Assembly: GCF_900113525.1 (NCBI RefSeq)
Contig: NZ_FOPP01000006.1
Coordinates: forward strand, 62,001-126,000
Length of the DNA: 64,000 bases
Source: Pedobacter insulae
Lineage (GTDB): Bacteria; Bacteroidota; Bacteroidia; Sphingobacteriales; Sphingobacteriaceae
Reading direction: 5' to 3'
In this document: positions 28,223 to 37,411 of the stretch, piece after piece
Numbering within the stretch: the stretch's first letter is position 1
Layout: each line of letters opens with the position of its first letter
Notes under the pieces: model-generated
Databases searched by the model: none
What the model was told of the DNA's origin: nothing
What the model saw: only the letters and a program-made list of their open reading frames with translations
Program-made: the position numbers and the translations under genes

Positions 28223-28264
28223 TTTACCACCTCAGGAAATTCTTAAAATTGCTGGGGTGGTAAA
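28223..28264. terminator. Hairpin between transketolase and sigma factor
   Basis: TTTACCACCTCAG (28223-28235) pairs with CTGGGGTGGTAAA (28252-28264) with one wobble, around a 16-base loop. It lies just after the transketolase stop. No T-run follows, so it may be a weak terminator or a regulatory hairpin in the leader of the sigma gene. Confidence 0.4.
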
Positions 28265-28277
28265 ATAACGAACTCCT

Positions 28278-28838
28278 ATGAAACAAGTTGAAGACTCAGA
28301 GATATTGCTGAAATTTAGTGTGGAGAAAACACGGAATGAGGCCTTCAATTTACTTTTAAATAAATATCAACAAAAAATTTATTGGCATATCCGCCGCTTG
28401 GTTATTGATCACGATGATACGGATGATCTCGTTCAAGAGACTTTTGTGAAAGTTTGGAAAAATCTAGCAAATTTTCGAAGTGATTCTCAACTTTACACCT
28501 GGATTTATCGTATCGCGACTAATGAATCAATCACTTTTTTAAATAAAAAGAAACTCAAAAATAATATTTCTTTAGATGATGTAAGCAGCGAATTGGCTGA
28601 AAGTTTAACCGCTTCACATTACTTTGACGGAGACAAAATTCAACGTAAACTACAAGAAGCTATATTGACACTACCTGAAAAACAAAGGATAATTTTTAAC
28701 ATGAAGTATTTTGACGACATGAAATATGATGAAATTTCTGAAGTATTAGGGACCACTGTTGGTGCGCTTAAGGCTTCATTTCATATTGCCGTTAAAAAAA
28801 TTGAGGCTATTTTAACAAATGATAAGTTAGAGTATTAA
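28278..28838 (+). CDS. ECF RNA polymerase sigma factor
   Basis: A 186-residue sigma-70 factor of the extracytoplasmic-function group. Region 2 is seen as DDLVQETFVKVWKNLANFR near residues 50-70 with TWIYRIATNESITF. Region 4 is LPEKQRIIFNMKYFDDMKYDEIS near 135-158 with a helix-turn-helix continuing GTTVGALKASFHIAVKK. Neighbours argue for regulation by the membrane protein at 28872, an apparent anti-sigma factor, with a Spy-like periplasmic protein at 29565 as a possible sensor. Its target promoters are not visible here. Confidence 0.92.
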   Translation: MKQVEDSEILLKFSVEKTRNEAFNLLLNKYQQKIYWHIRRLVIDHDDTDDLVQETFVKVWKNLANFRSDSQLYTWIYRIATNESITFLNKKKLKNNISLDDVSSELAESLTASHYFDGDKIQRKLQEAILTLPEKQRIIFNMKYFDDMKYDEISEVLGTTVGALKASFHIAVKKIEAILTNDKLEY

Positions 28839-28871
28839 ACCTTTTAAGAAAAAATCTATCAATAGTACGTG

Positions 28872-29498
28872 ATGAATATAAGAGATGAAAATATGGAGTG
28901 GGAAAATGAAGCGCCGATACTTGCTGCACTTCCTCGAGTTACCCCATATCGTGTGCCCGATAATTATTTTAATGAGCTAACGGCTCATTTAAATTCAGCT
29001 GCATTTTTAGATGGTTTAACTCAAGGAGAAAGAAATGGTTTTACCGTTCCTACCAACTATTTTGAGGAATTAAATGACCAAATTAGCAGTAGAATTGCAT
29101 TGGAACAATTTAAATCAATTACCAGTAGCGAGGGTTTCTCAACGCCTTCAAACTACTTCGACAAACTTCAAGCAAATATATTAAGTCAGACTATAGACGT
29201 TAAGCCAAAAACAAAAACTGTTCGTTTATGGCAGTCGGATTTAGTTCGATATGCAGCTGCAGCTTGTTTGATCATATTAACTGCTAGTGGTCTGTATTTT
29301 AATCAACAACGTACTGTTAAAAAGGGTCAATCTACCGTATTGGCTAGTGAGGCTGTTCTTTATGATATTGATGAAAGTGTAATTATTGAGCATTTGAAAG
29401 AAAGTCAGCAAGCAACTAACAGTACTGCTTCACAGGCAGAAATGGAAAGCTATATACTTAATCACTATTCGTCGAACGATTTATCTAATAATTTATAA
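28872..29498 (+). CDS. Putative membrane anti-sigma factor with NYF repeats
   Basis: A 208-residue single-pass membrane protein: cytosolic part to about residue 122, one hydrophobic segment at 124-143 (LVRYAAAACLIILTASGLYF), and a periplasmic end. The cytosolic part has three copies of a motif at 26-36 (YRVPDNYFNEL), 57-67 (FTVPTNYFEEL) and 89-99 (FSTPSNYFDKL), a period of 31-32 residues. I take these to be sigma-binding modules, by position and topology. The ATG at 28872 was chosen over the GTG one codon earlier. It lies between the sigma factor and the Spy-like gene, and the functional call rests on this context. Confidence 0.65.
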   Translation: MNIRDENMEWENEAPILAALPRVTPYRVPDNYFNELTAHLNSAAFLDGLTQGERNGFTVPTNYFEELNDQISSRIALEQFKSITSSEGFSTPSNYFDKLQANILSQTIDVKPKTKTVRLWQSDLVRYAAAACLIILTASGLYFNQQRTVKKGQSTVLASEAVLYDIDESVIIEHLKESQQATNSTASQAEMESYILNHYSSNDLSNNL

Positions 29499-29564
29499 TT
29501 AATGATATCCATGTATTTAAATTCAAAAACTCAAAACATAGGTTATTCATCTAAAGCAATTGTT

Positions 29565-30026
29565 ATGATTAAAAGTTTACTGTTGATCTTAAGCTTTTGT
29601 TTTTTAGCGATAAATTCTTTTGCACAAGGCGGGCAACGGTTTGATAACGAAAAAATAGAGGCTTTTAAAGTTACTTTTTTCACTCAAAAGCTCGGTCTTT
29701 CTGTTGATGAAGCGAAGCTATTTTGGCCAATTTATAATGATTATCAGCGTGAGCAAAATTCCCTTCGCAGAGATCATATGCAAAAAATGATCAGTTTTAG
29801 AAAAGTTCAAGACATTGACGAAATGACCGATGCAGAAGTACAGGCCTTAATTAATAACGACTTCGATTTCAAGCAAAGGGGTCTGTATATTGAAAAAAAA
29901 TATTACAACAAACTTAAATTAAGCTTACCCATTAAAACTGTAGGTAAATTTTATAGGGCTCAGGAGGCTTTTAAAAGGGAACTCTTAAATCAGTTTAGGA
30001 ATGGTGGCGTAAAAAAAGACAACTAA
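29565..30026 (+). CDS. Spy/CnrX-like periplasmic protein
   Basis: A 153-residue periplasmic helical protein. The signal peptide runs to INSFAQ (residue 20). The mature part is charged and helical, with LGLSVDEAKLFWPIYNDYQ and a repeated aromatic/charged pattern. It has the shape of Spy/CpxP proteins and of metal-sensing CnrX/RcnX-type sensors. The frame is open upstream to 29502, but only the ATG at 29565 gives a proper signal peptide. In the sigma/anti-sigma/sensor order it may sense envelope stress or metals; this is inference. A terminator follows at 30049. Confidence 0.7.
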   Translation: MIKSLLLILSFCFLAINSFAQGGQRFDNEKIEAFKVTFFTQKLGLSVDEAKLFWPIYNDYQREQNSLRRDHMQKMISFRKVQDIDEMTDAEVQALINNDFDFKQRGLYIEKKYYNKLKLSLPIKTVGKFYRAQEAFKRELLNQFRNGGVKKDN

Positions 30027-30048
30027 ATACATAATTAATTTTTTAAGG

Positions 30049-30085
30049 AAATCCCGTTTGTTAATTCAGATGGGATTTTTTGTTT
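30049..30085 (+). terminator. Intrinsic terminator after Spy-like gene
   Basis: AAATCCC (30049-30055) pairs with GGGATTT (30072-30078), followed by a T-rich stretch TTTGTTTTT. It ends the sigma/anti-sigma/Spy unit. Confidence 0.7.
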
Positions 30086-30097
30086 TTCCAGACTTTT

Positions 30098-30141
30098 CCG
30101 ACTTCGTAAGTCGGCTTCTGGAGGCCGACTTACGAAGTCGG
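30098..30141. repeat. Double palindrome CCGACTTCGTAAGTCGG
   Basis: CCGACTTCGTAAGTCGG (30098-30114) and its inverted copy CCGACTTACGAAGTCGG (30125-30141) surround a 10-base spacer; each arm is itself nearly palindromic. A related copy forms the end of murI at 3546-3575. It ends 18 bases before the -7 box of the aminotransferase and may occupy its -33 region. Confidence 0.88.
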
Positions 30142-30159
30142 AGTTTAATTTAAAAAGCT

Positions 30160-30167
30160 TATTTTTG
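30160..30167 (+). promoter_or_regulatory. -7 box of aminotransferase (leaderless candidate)
   Basis: TATTTTTG fits TAnnTTTG and ends four bases before the ATG at 30172, the same spacing as at engB. The -33 region is occupied by the palindromic repeat. Confidence 0.55.
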
Positions 30168-30171
30168 CCCT

Positions 30172-31347
30172 ATGTTAACACAGCGCCAGTTATTTCTTCA
30201 GCATAATGCCCAAACATCTTTAACACCTCTTTTGCTTGAATTTGTTAGGGCAAAAGGTATTTATTTATTTGATAATGCCGGTAAGAAATATGTTGATTTA
30301 ATTGCTGGAATTGGTGTTAGTAATGTTGGTCATTGTCACCCTAAAGTTGTAGAAGCCGTACAAAGACAAGCCGAAACCTATATGCACTTAATGGTTTATG
30401 GCGAATATGTGCAGAGTCCGCAAGTAAATTTTGCCAAGGCCTTAGCGGACATACTACCTCCTAATTTGAGTTGCACTTATTTTGTAAATTCTGGAGCGGA
30501 GGCTGTAGAAGGGGCGATGAAATTGGTAAAAAAATTCACCCATAGAACCTCAATCATTGCCTGTAAAAACAGCTATCATGGGAGTACCCAAGGGGCTTTA
30601 AGCTTAATGGGAAATGAAGAATTTAAACAGGCATATCGTCCATTACTACCTGACGTTAAATTTATTAACTTTAACAATGCTGATGACCTGACACAGATTA
30701 CCCCAAATACGGCGGCAGTTTTTATAGAAACCATACAAGGTGAAGCAGGTATACGCGTGCCCGATGTAGGTTATTTACAAGCACTTCGTAAAAAATGTGA
30801 TGAGACAGGGACGCTTTTGGTATTTGATGAAATTCAATGTGGCTTTGGCCGAACGGGTAAAATGTTCGGTTATCAGCATTTTGACATTATACCAGATGTG
30901 TTGTTATTGGCAAAAGGCATAGGTGGAGGAATGCCTATTGGCGCATTTATAGCATCAGCTAAAATAATGTCTGTATTTACAGAAAATCCTATTTTAGGTC
31001 ATATTACCACATTCGGAGGACATCCGGTTAGTTGTGCAGCAGGCCTGGCTACATTAAATGTGATTTTGGAAGAGGATTTAGTTCGAGACGTACAAAAAAA
31101 GGGCGAGTTATTTAAAACATTGCTTCAACATCCAGCCATTAAAGAAGTTCGTGGCCGAGGGTTGATGTTGGCCGTTGAATTCGATAGCTATGAAACCAAC
31201 AAAGCGATTATAGATGCTTGTATAGCGGATGGCTTGCTTACTGATTGGTTTTTACATTGCAGCAATTCCATGCGCATAGCGCCACCTTTAACCATCACAG
31301 AAGAGGAAATAAGAGATGCTTGCAAGATCATTTTAAAGAATATTTAG
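30172..31347 (+). CDS. Class III aminotransferase, acetylornithine/ornithine type
   Basis: A 391-residue PLP enzyme of fold type I. The chain has the class III blocks: YFVNSGAEAVEGAMKLV (phosphate-binding region), YHGSTQGALSLMG, the aspartate in LLVFDEIQCGFGRTG near residue 220, and the PLP lysine in LLAKGIGGGMPIGAF near residue 247. Similarity is to the ArgD/RocD group that moves an amino group between acetylornithine or ornithine and 2-oxoglutarate, but the specific substrate is not certain. It is monocistronic and convergent with the DUF58 gene (6-base gap). Confidence 0.88.
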   Translation: MLTQRQLFLQHNAQTSLTPLLLEFVRAKGIYLFDNAGKKYVDLIAGIGVSNVGHCHPKVVEAVQRQAETYMHLMVYGEYVQSPQVNFAKALADILPPNLSCTYFVNSGAEAVEGAMKLVKKFTHRTSIIACKNSYHGSTQGALSLMGNEEFKQAYRPLLPDVKFINFNNADDLTQITPNTAAVFIETIQGEAGIRVPDVGYLQALRKKCDETGTLLVFDEIQCGFGRTGKMFGYQHFDIIPDVLLLAKGIGGGMPIGAFIASAKIMSVFTENPILGHITTFGGHPVSCAAGLATLNVILEEDLVRDVQKKGELFKTLLQHPAIKEVRGRGLMLAVEFDSYETNKAIIDACIADGLLTDWFLHCSNSMRIAPPLTITEEEIRDACKIILKNI

Positions 31348-31353
31348 CGCTGA

Positions 31354-32274
31354 CTATCCCATTTTTTGACGTTTAATCAAATATCCCTGTAATATATGAT
31401 CGAAGCCTTCTTTAATATCTGCATCAACTAAATCAATTTTATATTGTGCACATTTTAAAGTCAGTTGTTGTCGATAACTAGCCATCTCGTCCAAATAAGC
31501 CTGCTTAACTTTCGAAGTATGGGCTTTTAAAACCGCCCCAGTTTCCATATCCACAAATTGATAAGGCCTATTGGCAAAATTAAAAGTTACTTCTTTATCC
31601 TTATCTGTCACGTTAAAAATAACTACTTCATGTTTATTGAACTTCAGGTGTTGTAATGCTGAGAATAAGGCTGAAATTTTATCTTCATCATGCACAGTTT
31701 GCATCATGTCACTAAAAACCACCACTAAAGATCTTTTATGGATCAGTTCTGCAATTTGATGTAAAGCCAGTGCCAAATTAGTCTGTACATTTAATTTTTG
31801 TGACTGTAATACTAGTTCTAATTGCGAAAACAGATATTTTTGATGGGTATTGGTTGATTTAGCGGCTGTATTTAATGTTAATTGATCCGTAAACAAACTT
31901 AAGCCAAAAGCGTCCCGTTGCTTTTTTAGTAAATACATTAATGCTGCCGTACTCTGTATGGAGAAAGTTAACTTATTATAATTATCATCAGGAAAGTACA
32001 TTGAAGAGGACGTATCAATTACAAACTGACAACGGAGATTAGTTTCTTCTTCATATCGTTTGCTAAAAAGTTTGTCAGTTTTAGCAAATAATTTCCAATC
32101 GATGTTTTTAACGCTGTCCCCCGTATTGTACAATCGATGTTCAGCGAATTCGACTGAAAAACCATGGAAAGGACTTTTATGCAATCCTGTAATAAACCCT
32201 TCAACTACTTGCCTAGCCAATAATTCGAGGTTTGCAGTAAGTTGAAGATTTTCGTATCCTTTGGTTGATGTCAT
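31354..32274 (-). CDS. DUF58 / VWA-like domain protein
   Basis: A 306-residue cytosolic protein with the DUF58 signature. Near residues 40-75 are FAEHRLYNTGDSVKNIDWKL and FSKRYEEETN, followed by a von Willebrand A-type segment (VIDTSSSMYFP, a MIDAS-like DxSxS). DUF58 proteins usually stand in moxR-batA-type operons that help assemble or activate other proteins; here the moxR neighbour is absent from the window. No membrane segment. Convergent with the aminotransferase. Confidence 0.85.
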   Translation of the reverse strand: MTSTKGYENLQLTANLELLARQVVEGFITGLHKSPFHGFSVEFAEHRLYNTGDSVKNIDWKLFAKTDKLFSKRYEEETNLRCQFVIDTSSSMYFPDDNYNKLTFSIQSTAALMYLLKKQRDAFGLSLFTDQLTLNTAAKSTNTHQKYLFSQLELVLQSQKLNVQTNLALALHQIAELIHKRSLVVVFSDMMQTVHDEDKISALFSALQHLKFNKHEVVIFNVTDKDKEVTFNFANRPYQFVDMETGAVLKAHTSKVKQAYLDEMASYRQQLTLKCAQYKIDLVDADIKEGFDHILQGYLIKRQKMG

Positions 32275-32307
32275 TAAGTAAAGCTAAGCATTTGAATTTT
32301 TTATTCC

Positions 32308-32344
32308 ATAAAAAAATCCGAACTCAAAAGTTGAATTCGGATTT
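32308..32344 (-). terminator. Intrinsic terminator downstream of trxA
   Basis: On the minus strand AAATCCGAA and TTCGGATTT (32336-32344 and 32314-32322) form a 9-bp stem with a 13-base loop followed by a run of T. It terminates trxA transcription, about 70 bases past the stop, and separates it from the DUF58 gene. Confidence 0.85.
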
Positions 32345-32351
32345 AAATATA

Positions 32352-32393
32352 AGATTGCTTTGCTTCATGCTTCGCAACTCCTCGCAAATGACG
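32352..32393. repeat. Degenerate REP-like element
   Basis: AGATTGCTT, a middle stretch of TTCG-containing sequence and CCTCGCAAATGACG are a decayed half of the CGTCATTGCGAGG palindrome at 1388 and 20610. It lies between trxA and its terminator. Confidence 0.6.
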
Positions 32394-32414
32394 AGACACA
32401 TTTCGTATTTAAGC

Positions 32415-32732
32415 TTATAATTGTTTATCAAGTTTACCAGCCAATACTGATTTTGGAACAGCACCAACTTGCTTATCTACAACTTCACCATTCTTAAAGA
32501 ATAGGAGTGCAGGTATATTACGAATTCCAAATTGAGTTGAAATTTGAGGATTATTATCAACATTCACTTTACCAACTAACGCTTTTCCTTCATATTCTTT
32601 CGAAATTTCGTCTACCACAGGACCAACCATACGACAAGGACCACACCACTCTGCCCAAAAATCTACTAATACAGGTTTATCTGACTTTAATACAACTTCC
32701 TCGAAGTTTGCATCTGTTATTTCTAATGCCAT
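32415..32732 (-). CDS. trxA: Thioredoxin
   Basis: A 105-residue cytosolic disulfide reductant. The active site WAEWCGPC has Cys30 and Cys33; the cis-proline is in [11 protein letters not shown]. Length is that of classical TrxA. It probably supplies electrons to the Bcp peroxiredoxin, among others. Promoter at 32755-32784 and a terminator at 32308. Confidence 0.97.
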   Translation of the reverse strand: MALEITDANFEEVVLKSDKPVLVDFWAEWCGPCRMVGPVVDEISKEYEGKALVGKVNVDNNPQISTQFGIRNIPALLFFKNGEVVDKQVGAVPKSVLAGKLDKQL

Positions 32733-32754
32733 AACTTATTTTTTAATTTATATA

Positions 32755-32784
32755 CAAATATATTATCAATTGTAGTGCCATCAA
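32755..32784 (-). promoter_or_regulatory. Promoter of trxA
   Basis: On the minus strand TTG (32782-32784), a 19-base spacer and TATATTTG (32755-32762), 22 bases before the ATG. Both boxes fit the Bacteroidota consensus. Confidence 0.65.
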
Positions 32785-32805
32785 TAGCACTATGTCAATA
32801 TGACA

Positions 32806-35800
32806 CTAATTCAACTTATAGTTTACAACATTCAGTTTCGTCAATTGTTCTAAAAATTGATTGTTTGGATTTATTTTAAGTGACTTTGAGGGTAATTCCA
32901 ATTTTAAGTTCTGTTCCCTATCATACACTTCAAAATTTAACTTACAATTATGTCGCTCACTGTTCTCTTTATTTTCGCTTAAAATAATATCAATTTTTTC
33001 CATTAAATCTTCATTTACCTCTTCTATAGGAACCTGAATAGTTATACATTTTGTCAGTTTATCGCGCAACTCTGATAGCAGGTCTATCGAAGTTACTTTA
33101 AATTCCCAGTCGCCCTCTTTCTTAAATCGTTCTCCTACTCTTCCTCTAATTTGCAAGAAATATCCTTCTGTTAAAAACTGCTTAAACTTCAAGAAATCAT
33201 CACCAAATAAAGCAATCTCACAACTATCATCATAATCTTCAAAAATGAACGTACCAAATGGTTTACCTGTTTTAGTAATTCTTTGAGAAGCTATTACCAC
33301 TAAGCCTCCAACAACTAAATCTCTATTCTTAATGGATTCAAACTCTGCTAGAATCTCCTCGTTTGTGTCTCCACTCCGTATTTTATTCACTACACTTAAA
33401 TGTCTAACACTGTGCTGACAAAAATGTGTGAGCTCAAAACGATAGTCATCTAATGGATGGCCAGATAAGAAGATCCCTATCGCATCTTTTTCATATTTCA
33501 AACGATCAATTAAACCCCATTCTGGCGAAACGGGGAAGCTTGGTTCCAAAATTAAATCCGCTTTCGATCCACCAAAAAGTGAGGCTTGAGAAGAGTTTTC
33601 ATTATTCTGGAAATCGTTCGCATACTTAATCAACTTTTCGATACCGTTTAACTTATCATTGGCTCCAATATAAAAATACTGTGCTCGATGAAAGCCGAAC
33701 GCATCAAAAGCACCACTATATACAAAACTCTCGTAGGCTTTTTTATTGACAATTCTTGTATTTGAGCGTTTAGAAAAATCAAATACTGTCTCATATGCCC
33801 CGTTGGCCACTCTTTCTTCAATGATACTTTCTACAGCTTTTTCTCCAACTCCTTTTACGGCCGACATGCCGAATCTTATTTCTCCTTTTGCATTTACTGA
33901 GAACTTCAAATCCGATTCATTCACATCCGGACCTAACACAGTGACACCCATTTGTCTGCATTCTTCCATAAAAAAGGCCACCTGTTTAATATCACTCATG
34001 TTATTGGAAAGTACCGCAGCCATGTATTCTGCGGGATAATTTGCCTTTAAATAGGCTGTTTGGTAAGCAATCCAGGCATAGCAAGTTGAGTGTGATTTGT
34101 TGAAGGCATATTCTGCGAAAGCTTCCCAATCTTTCCAGATCTTTTCCAGGATTTTTTCATCATGTCCTTTTTCTGCAGCTTGTTTGATGAACTTCGGCTT
34201 CATTTTATCCAATACATCCCGCTGTTTTTTACCCATCGCTTTACGCAAAACATCGGCCTCACCTTTGGTAAAATCTGCTAACTTTTGCGACAAAAGCATT
34301 ACCTGCTCTTGATATACTGTAATCCCATAAGTTTCTTTTAAAAGCTCCTCACAGGCTTCCAAATCGTACTTGATTTCTTCTTCGCCATTTTTTCGTTTTA
34401 CGAAACTTGGGATATAAGCAATTGGTCCAGGCCGGTATAATGCATTCATGGCAATTAAATCTCCAAAAACTGTTGGTTTTAGCTCCTTCATGTATTTTTG
34501 CATGCCGGGACTCTCATACTGAAAAATCCCTACTGTTTCGCCACGTTGAAAGAGCTCGTAGGTTTTAACATCATCAATGGGAAATGCATCAGGATCCAGA
34601 TCGATATGATGTCTTTTTTTGACAAGCTTTACGGTGTCTTTGATTAGGGTTAAGGTTTTTAACCCCAAGAAGTCCATTTTTAATAGTCCTGCGCTTTCAA
34701 CAACCGAGTTGTCGAATTGCGTTACATACAAATCCGAATCTTTTGCAGTGGCAACCGGAACAAAGTTTGTGATATCATCCGGTGTAATAATTACTCCACA
34801 AGCGTGGATACCCGTGTTACGTAAAGAACCCTCTAAGATAATGGCCTGTTCTATCGTTTCGGCACTTAGATTTTTAGCAGCGGCTAAAGCTTTTAACTCA
34901 ACAATTTTTTCATATTCATCTGGTCTAAGCGCACCTTTTAAAGCCTTTTCTTCCAAATTAAATATCTTCGCCAATTTCATATTCGGAATAAGCTTGGCAA
35001 TCTTATCTGCTTCAAAAAGTGGTAAATCTAATACCCTAGCCGTATCACGGATAGAGGATTTTGCCGCCATCGTACCATAAGTGATAATTTGGGCAACCTG
35101 ACTTGAGCCGTACTTATCAATTACGTATTCCATTACGCGGCCCCTGCCCTCATCATCAAAGTCGATATCAATATCGGGCATCGATACACGGTCTGGGTTA
35201 AGGAAACGCTCAAATAGCAAATCGTATTTTAAGGGGTCAATATTGGTGATCCACAAACAATACGCCACTACTGATCCCGCCGCCGAACCACGTCCCGGAC
35301 CCACCGAAACATCTCGTCTGCGCGCCTCGGCAATAAAGTCCTGTACAATTAAGAAATAGCCGGGGTAACCGGTTTTTTCAATTGTTGCAAGCTCAAAATC
35401 TAAACGTTCAGTGATTTCTTCTGTGAGCTCACCGTACCTTTTTTTAGCCCCTTCGTAAGTCAAATATTTTAAATACTTATTTTCTCCACGTTTGCCACCA
35501 TCCTGTTCATCTTCAGCCACTAAAAACTCTGGCGGGATGCCAAATTTCGGTAGTAGCACTTCCCTGGCAAGTTCGTAGGGCTCAATTTTATCAACAATTT
35601 CCTGGGTACTTAAAATCGCTTCCGGCAAATCAGCGAAGAGCGCTTTCATTTCATCGGCCGACTTGAAATAATATTCTTGATTTGGCAACCCATACCGGTA
35701 ACCTCTGCCCCTTCCTATCGGAGTAGCCTGCTTTTCTGCATCTTTTACACACAATAAAATATCATGTGCATTCGCATCTTTTTTATTGATGTAATAAGTA

Positions 35801-37239
35801 TTGTTGGTTGCCACAAACCTTACTTCGTGTTTCTTGGCTAAGGTGATCAAATCAGGATTGACACGGTCTTCGTTTTCTTGATTATGGCGCATTAACTCAA
35901 TATAAAAATCAGCACCAAACTGCTCTTTCCACCATAACAATGCTTCTTCCGCCTGCTTTTCACCCATATTTAGGAGTTTGCTAGGAATTTCTCCATACAA
36001 ATTCCCAGAAAGCACAATAATATCATCTTTGTATTGCTCAACTACATTTTTATCAATCCGCGGTACATAATAAAAGCCTTTGGTATAGGCAATCGACGAC
36101 ATCTTCGCCAAATTATGATAGCCTTTCTTACTTTTTGCTAATAACACCACTTGATAGCCATCATCCTTACGGGTTTTATCCGTATGGTTTTCGCAAACAA
36201 AAAACTCTACACCAACAATTGGTTTTAAAATGTGAGCAACAGGTGGTTCTCCTTTTTCTGCCGCCTCGGCATTTTTTACTTTAGCATCTTTATTGTGTTT
36301 AGATACATTACTTACAAAATGAAATGCACCCATCATATTGGCATGATCAGTTAAAGCAACCGCGGGCATCTTTTGGTCGGCCGCAGCCTTAACCAGGGCT
36401 GGAACACTAATGGTTGACTGTAAAACAGAAAACTGGGTATGGTTATGTAAATGTGAAAAACTAGCTGTTGCAAGTTCTTCTTTATTACCCGCTAAAGTTT
36501 GTTTAGATATGCCGCCAGCTTCAGTACTTTTTTGGCGTTTTCTAATTTCCTCAGAAGCTGCTTTTAAATTAATGTGTTGCAAACCTGCTCCCGCTATTGG
36601 AATAGGATTGGCATCAGCAAAGCGCCTGAAATAATCGGTATCTACCTGAAGATCTTCCTTTTTAAAAACTTGTTTTTTAATCAGCTCCAAGAAGCATCTT
36701 GTAGTGGCTTCCACATCCGCAGTTGCGTTGTGTGCTTCAGAGAAAGGAACGCCAAAAAGATATTGGTGGAGTTCGGTTAGATTTGGCAATTTAAACCTCC
36801 CGCCCCTACCTCCCGGTAGTTTTAAAAGGTCGGCTGTAATCTCTGTACAAGTATCCAAAACAGGCATGCTGGCCATCGGACTGTCAACCCCTAAACGATG
36901 GAATTCGCAACCCATGATGTTTATGTCGAACCCCACATTTTGCCCTACTACAAACTTCGCTTTTGCTAAAGCAGCATTAAATTTTACTAAAACGTCGGTA
37001 AGTTCAATACCTCTTTCCTGAGCCAATTCTGTAGAAATTCCGTGAATGCGCTCTGCATCATAAGGTATATTAAATCCATCCGGTTTTACCAGATAGTCTT
37101 GATGCTCTATCAGGTTCCCTAGCTCATCATGTAACTGCCAGGCAATTTGAATACAACGCGGCCAATTATCAGTATCGGTAATTGGGGCATTATAATTACG
37201 TGGCAAACCTGTTGTTTCGGTGTCAAATATTAGATACAT
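32806..37239 (-). CDS. dnaE: DNA polymerase III alpha subunit with fused exonuclease
   Basis: A 1477-residue replicative polymerase. Residues 1-190 are a DnaQ-like 3'-5' exonuclease (motif I FDTETTG, then NVGFDINIMG and NATADVEAT). Next comes the PHP domain (SHLHNHTQFSVLQ and LTDHANMMG), then the C-family palm with the catalytic aspartates in VSMPDIDIDFDD and RGSAAGSVVAYCL. A helix-hairpin-helix region and an OB fold (DLVVGGLVVIASQRITK) complete it. Proofreading is thus covalently attached. The frame extends to a TTG at 37272, inside a -7 box; the ATG at 37239 begins the exonuclease fold. It is alone between trxA and mdh. Confidence 0.95.
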   Translation of the reverse strand: MYLIFDTETTGLPRNYNAPITDTDNWPRCIQIAWQLHDELGNLIEHQDYLVKPDGFNIPYDAERIHGISTELAQERGIELTDVLVKFNAALAKAKFVVGQNVGFDINIMGCEFHRLGVDSPMASMPVLDTCTEITADLLKLPGGRGGRFKLPNLTELHQYLFGVPFSEAHNATADVEATTRCFLELIKKQVFKKEDLQVDTDYFRRFADANPIPIAGAGLQHINLKAASEEIRKRQKSTEAGGISKQTLAGNKEELATASFSHLHNHTQFSVLQSTISVPALVKAAADQKMPAVALTDHANMMGAFHFVSNVSKHNKDAKVKNAEAAEKGEPPVAHILKPIVGVEFFVCENHTDKTRKDDGYQVVLLAKSKKGYHNLAKMSSIAYTKGFYYVPRIDKNVVEQYKDDIIVLSGNLYGEIPSKLLNMGEKQAEEALLWWKEQFGADFYIELMRHNQENEDRVNPDLITLAKKHEVRFVATNNTYYINKKDANAHDILLCVKDAEKQATPIGRGRGYRYGLPNQEYYFKSADEMKALFADLPEAILSTQEIVDKIEPYELAREVLLPKFGIPPEFLVAEDEQDGGKRGENKYLKYLTYEGAKKRYGELTEEITERLDFELATIEKTGYPGYFLIVQDFIAEARRRDVSVGPGRGSAAGSVVAYCLWITNIDPLKYDLLFERFLNPDRVSMPDIDIDFDDEGRGRVMEYVIDKYGSSQVAQIITYGTMAAKSSIRDTARVLDLPLFEADKIAKLIPNMKLAKIFNLEEKALKGALRPDEYEKIVELKALAAAKNLSAETIEQAIILEGSLRNTGIHACGVIITPDDITNFVPVATAKDSDLYVTQFDNSVVESAGLLKMDFLGLKTLTLIKDTVKLVKKRHHIDLDPDAFPIDDVKTYELFQRGETVGIFQYESPGMQKYMKELKPTVFGDLIAMNALYRPGPIAYIPSFVKRKNGEEEIKYDLEACEELLKETYGITVYQEQVMLLSQKLADFTKGEADVLRKAMGKKQRDVLDKMKPKFIKQAAEKGHDEKILEKIWKDWEAFAEYAFNKSHSTCYAWIAYQTAYLKANYPAEYMAAVLSNNMSDIKQVAFFMEECRQMGVTVLGPDVNESDLKFSVNAKGEIRFGMSAVKGVGEKAVESIIEERVANGAYETVFDFSKRSNTRIVNKKAYESFVYSGAFDAFGFHRAQYFYIGANDKLNGIEKLIKYANDFQNNENSSQASLFGGSKADLILEPSFPVSPEWGLIDRLKYEKDAIGIFLSGHPLDDYRFELTHFCQHSVRHLSVVNKIRSGDTNEEILAEFESIKNRDLVVGGLVVIASQRITKTGKPFGTFIFEDYDDSCEIALFGDDFLKFKQFLTEGYFLQIRGRVGERFKKEGDWEFKVTSIDLLSELRDKLTKCITIQVPIEEVNEDLMEKIDIILSENKENSERHNCKLNFEVYDREQNLKLELPSKSLKINPNNQFLEQLTKLNVVNYKLN

Positions 37240-37259
37240 AGTTGGGAAATGATGGAATC

Positions 37260-37267
37260 CAAAAATA
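37260..37267 (-). promoter_or_regulatory. -7 box of dnaE
   Basis: TATTTTTG on the minus strand, 20 bases before the ATG at 37239. It lies within the false upstream extension of the reading frame. Confidence 0.55.
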
Positions 37268-37411
37268 ACCAATTTAGTAGTGGAAAGTGTCAGTAATTTA
37301 TCAACACCTAAAAAGACATTATAATTATAAAAATCACTTTGTTAAGCTAATGCAAATTGATAACTTCGGCACATAAATAATTTCTATCCAAAAATCTATA
37401 ACACATACACA

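Noticed and set aside
34619..35080. 153-codon open frame opposite dnaE
   Set aside because: Antisense to conserved polymerase codons; its composition follows from the dnaE reading frame and there is no promoter or domain.
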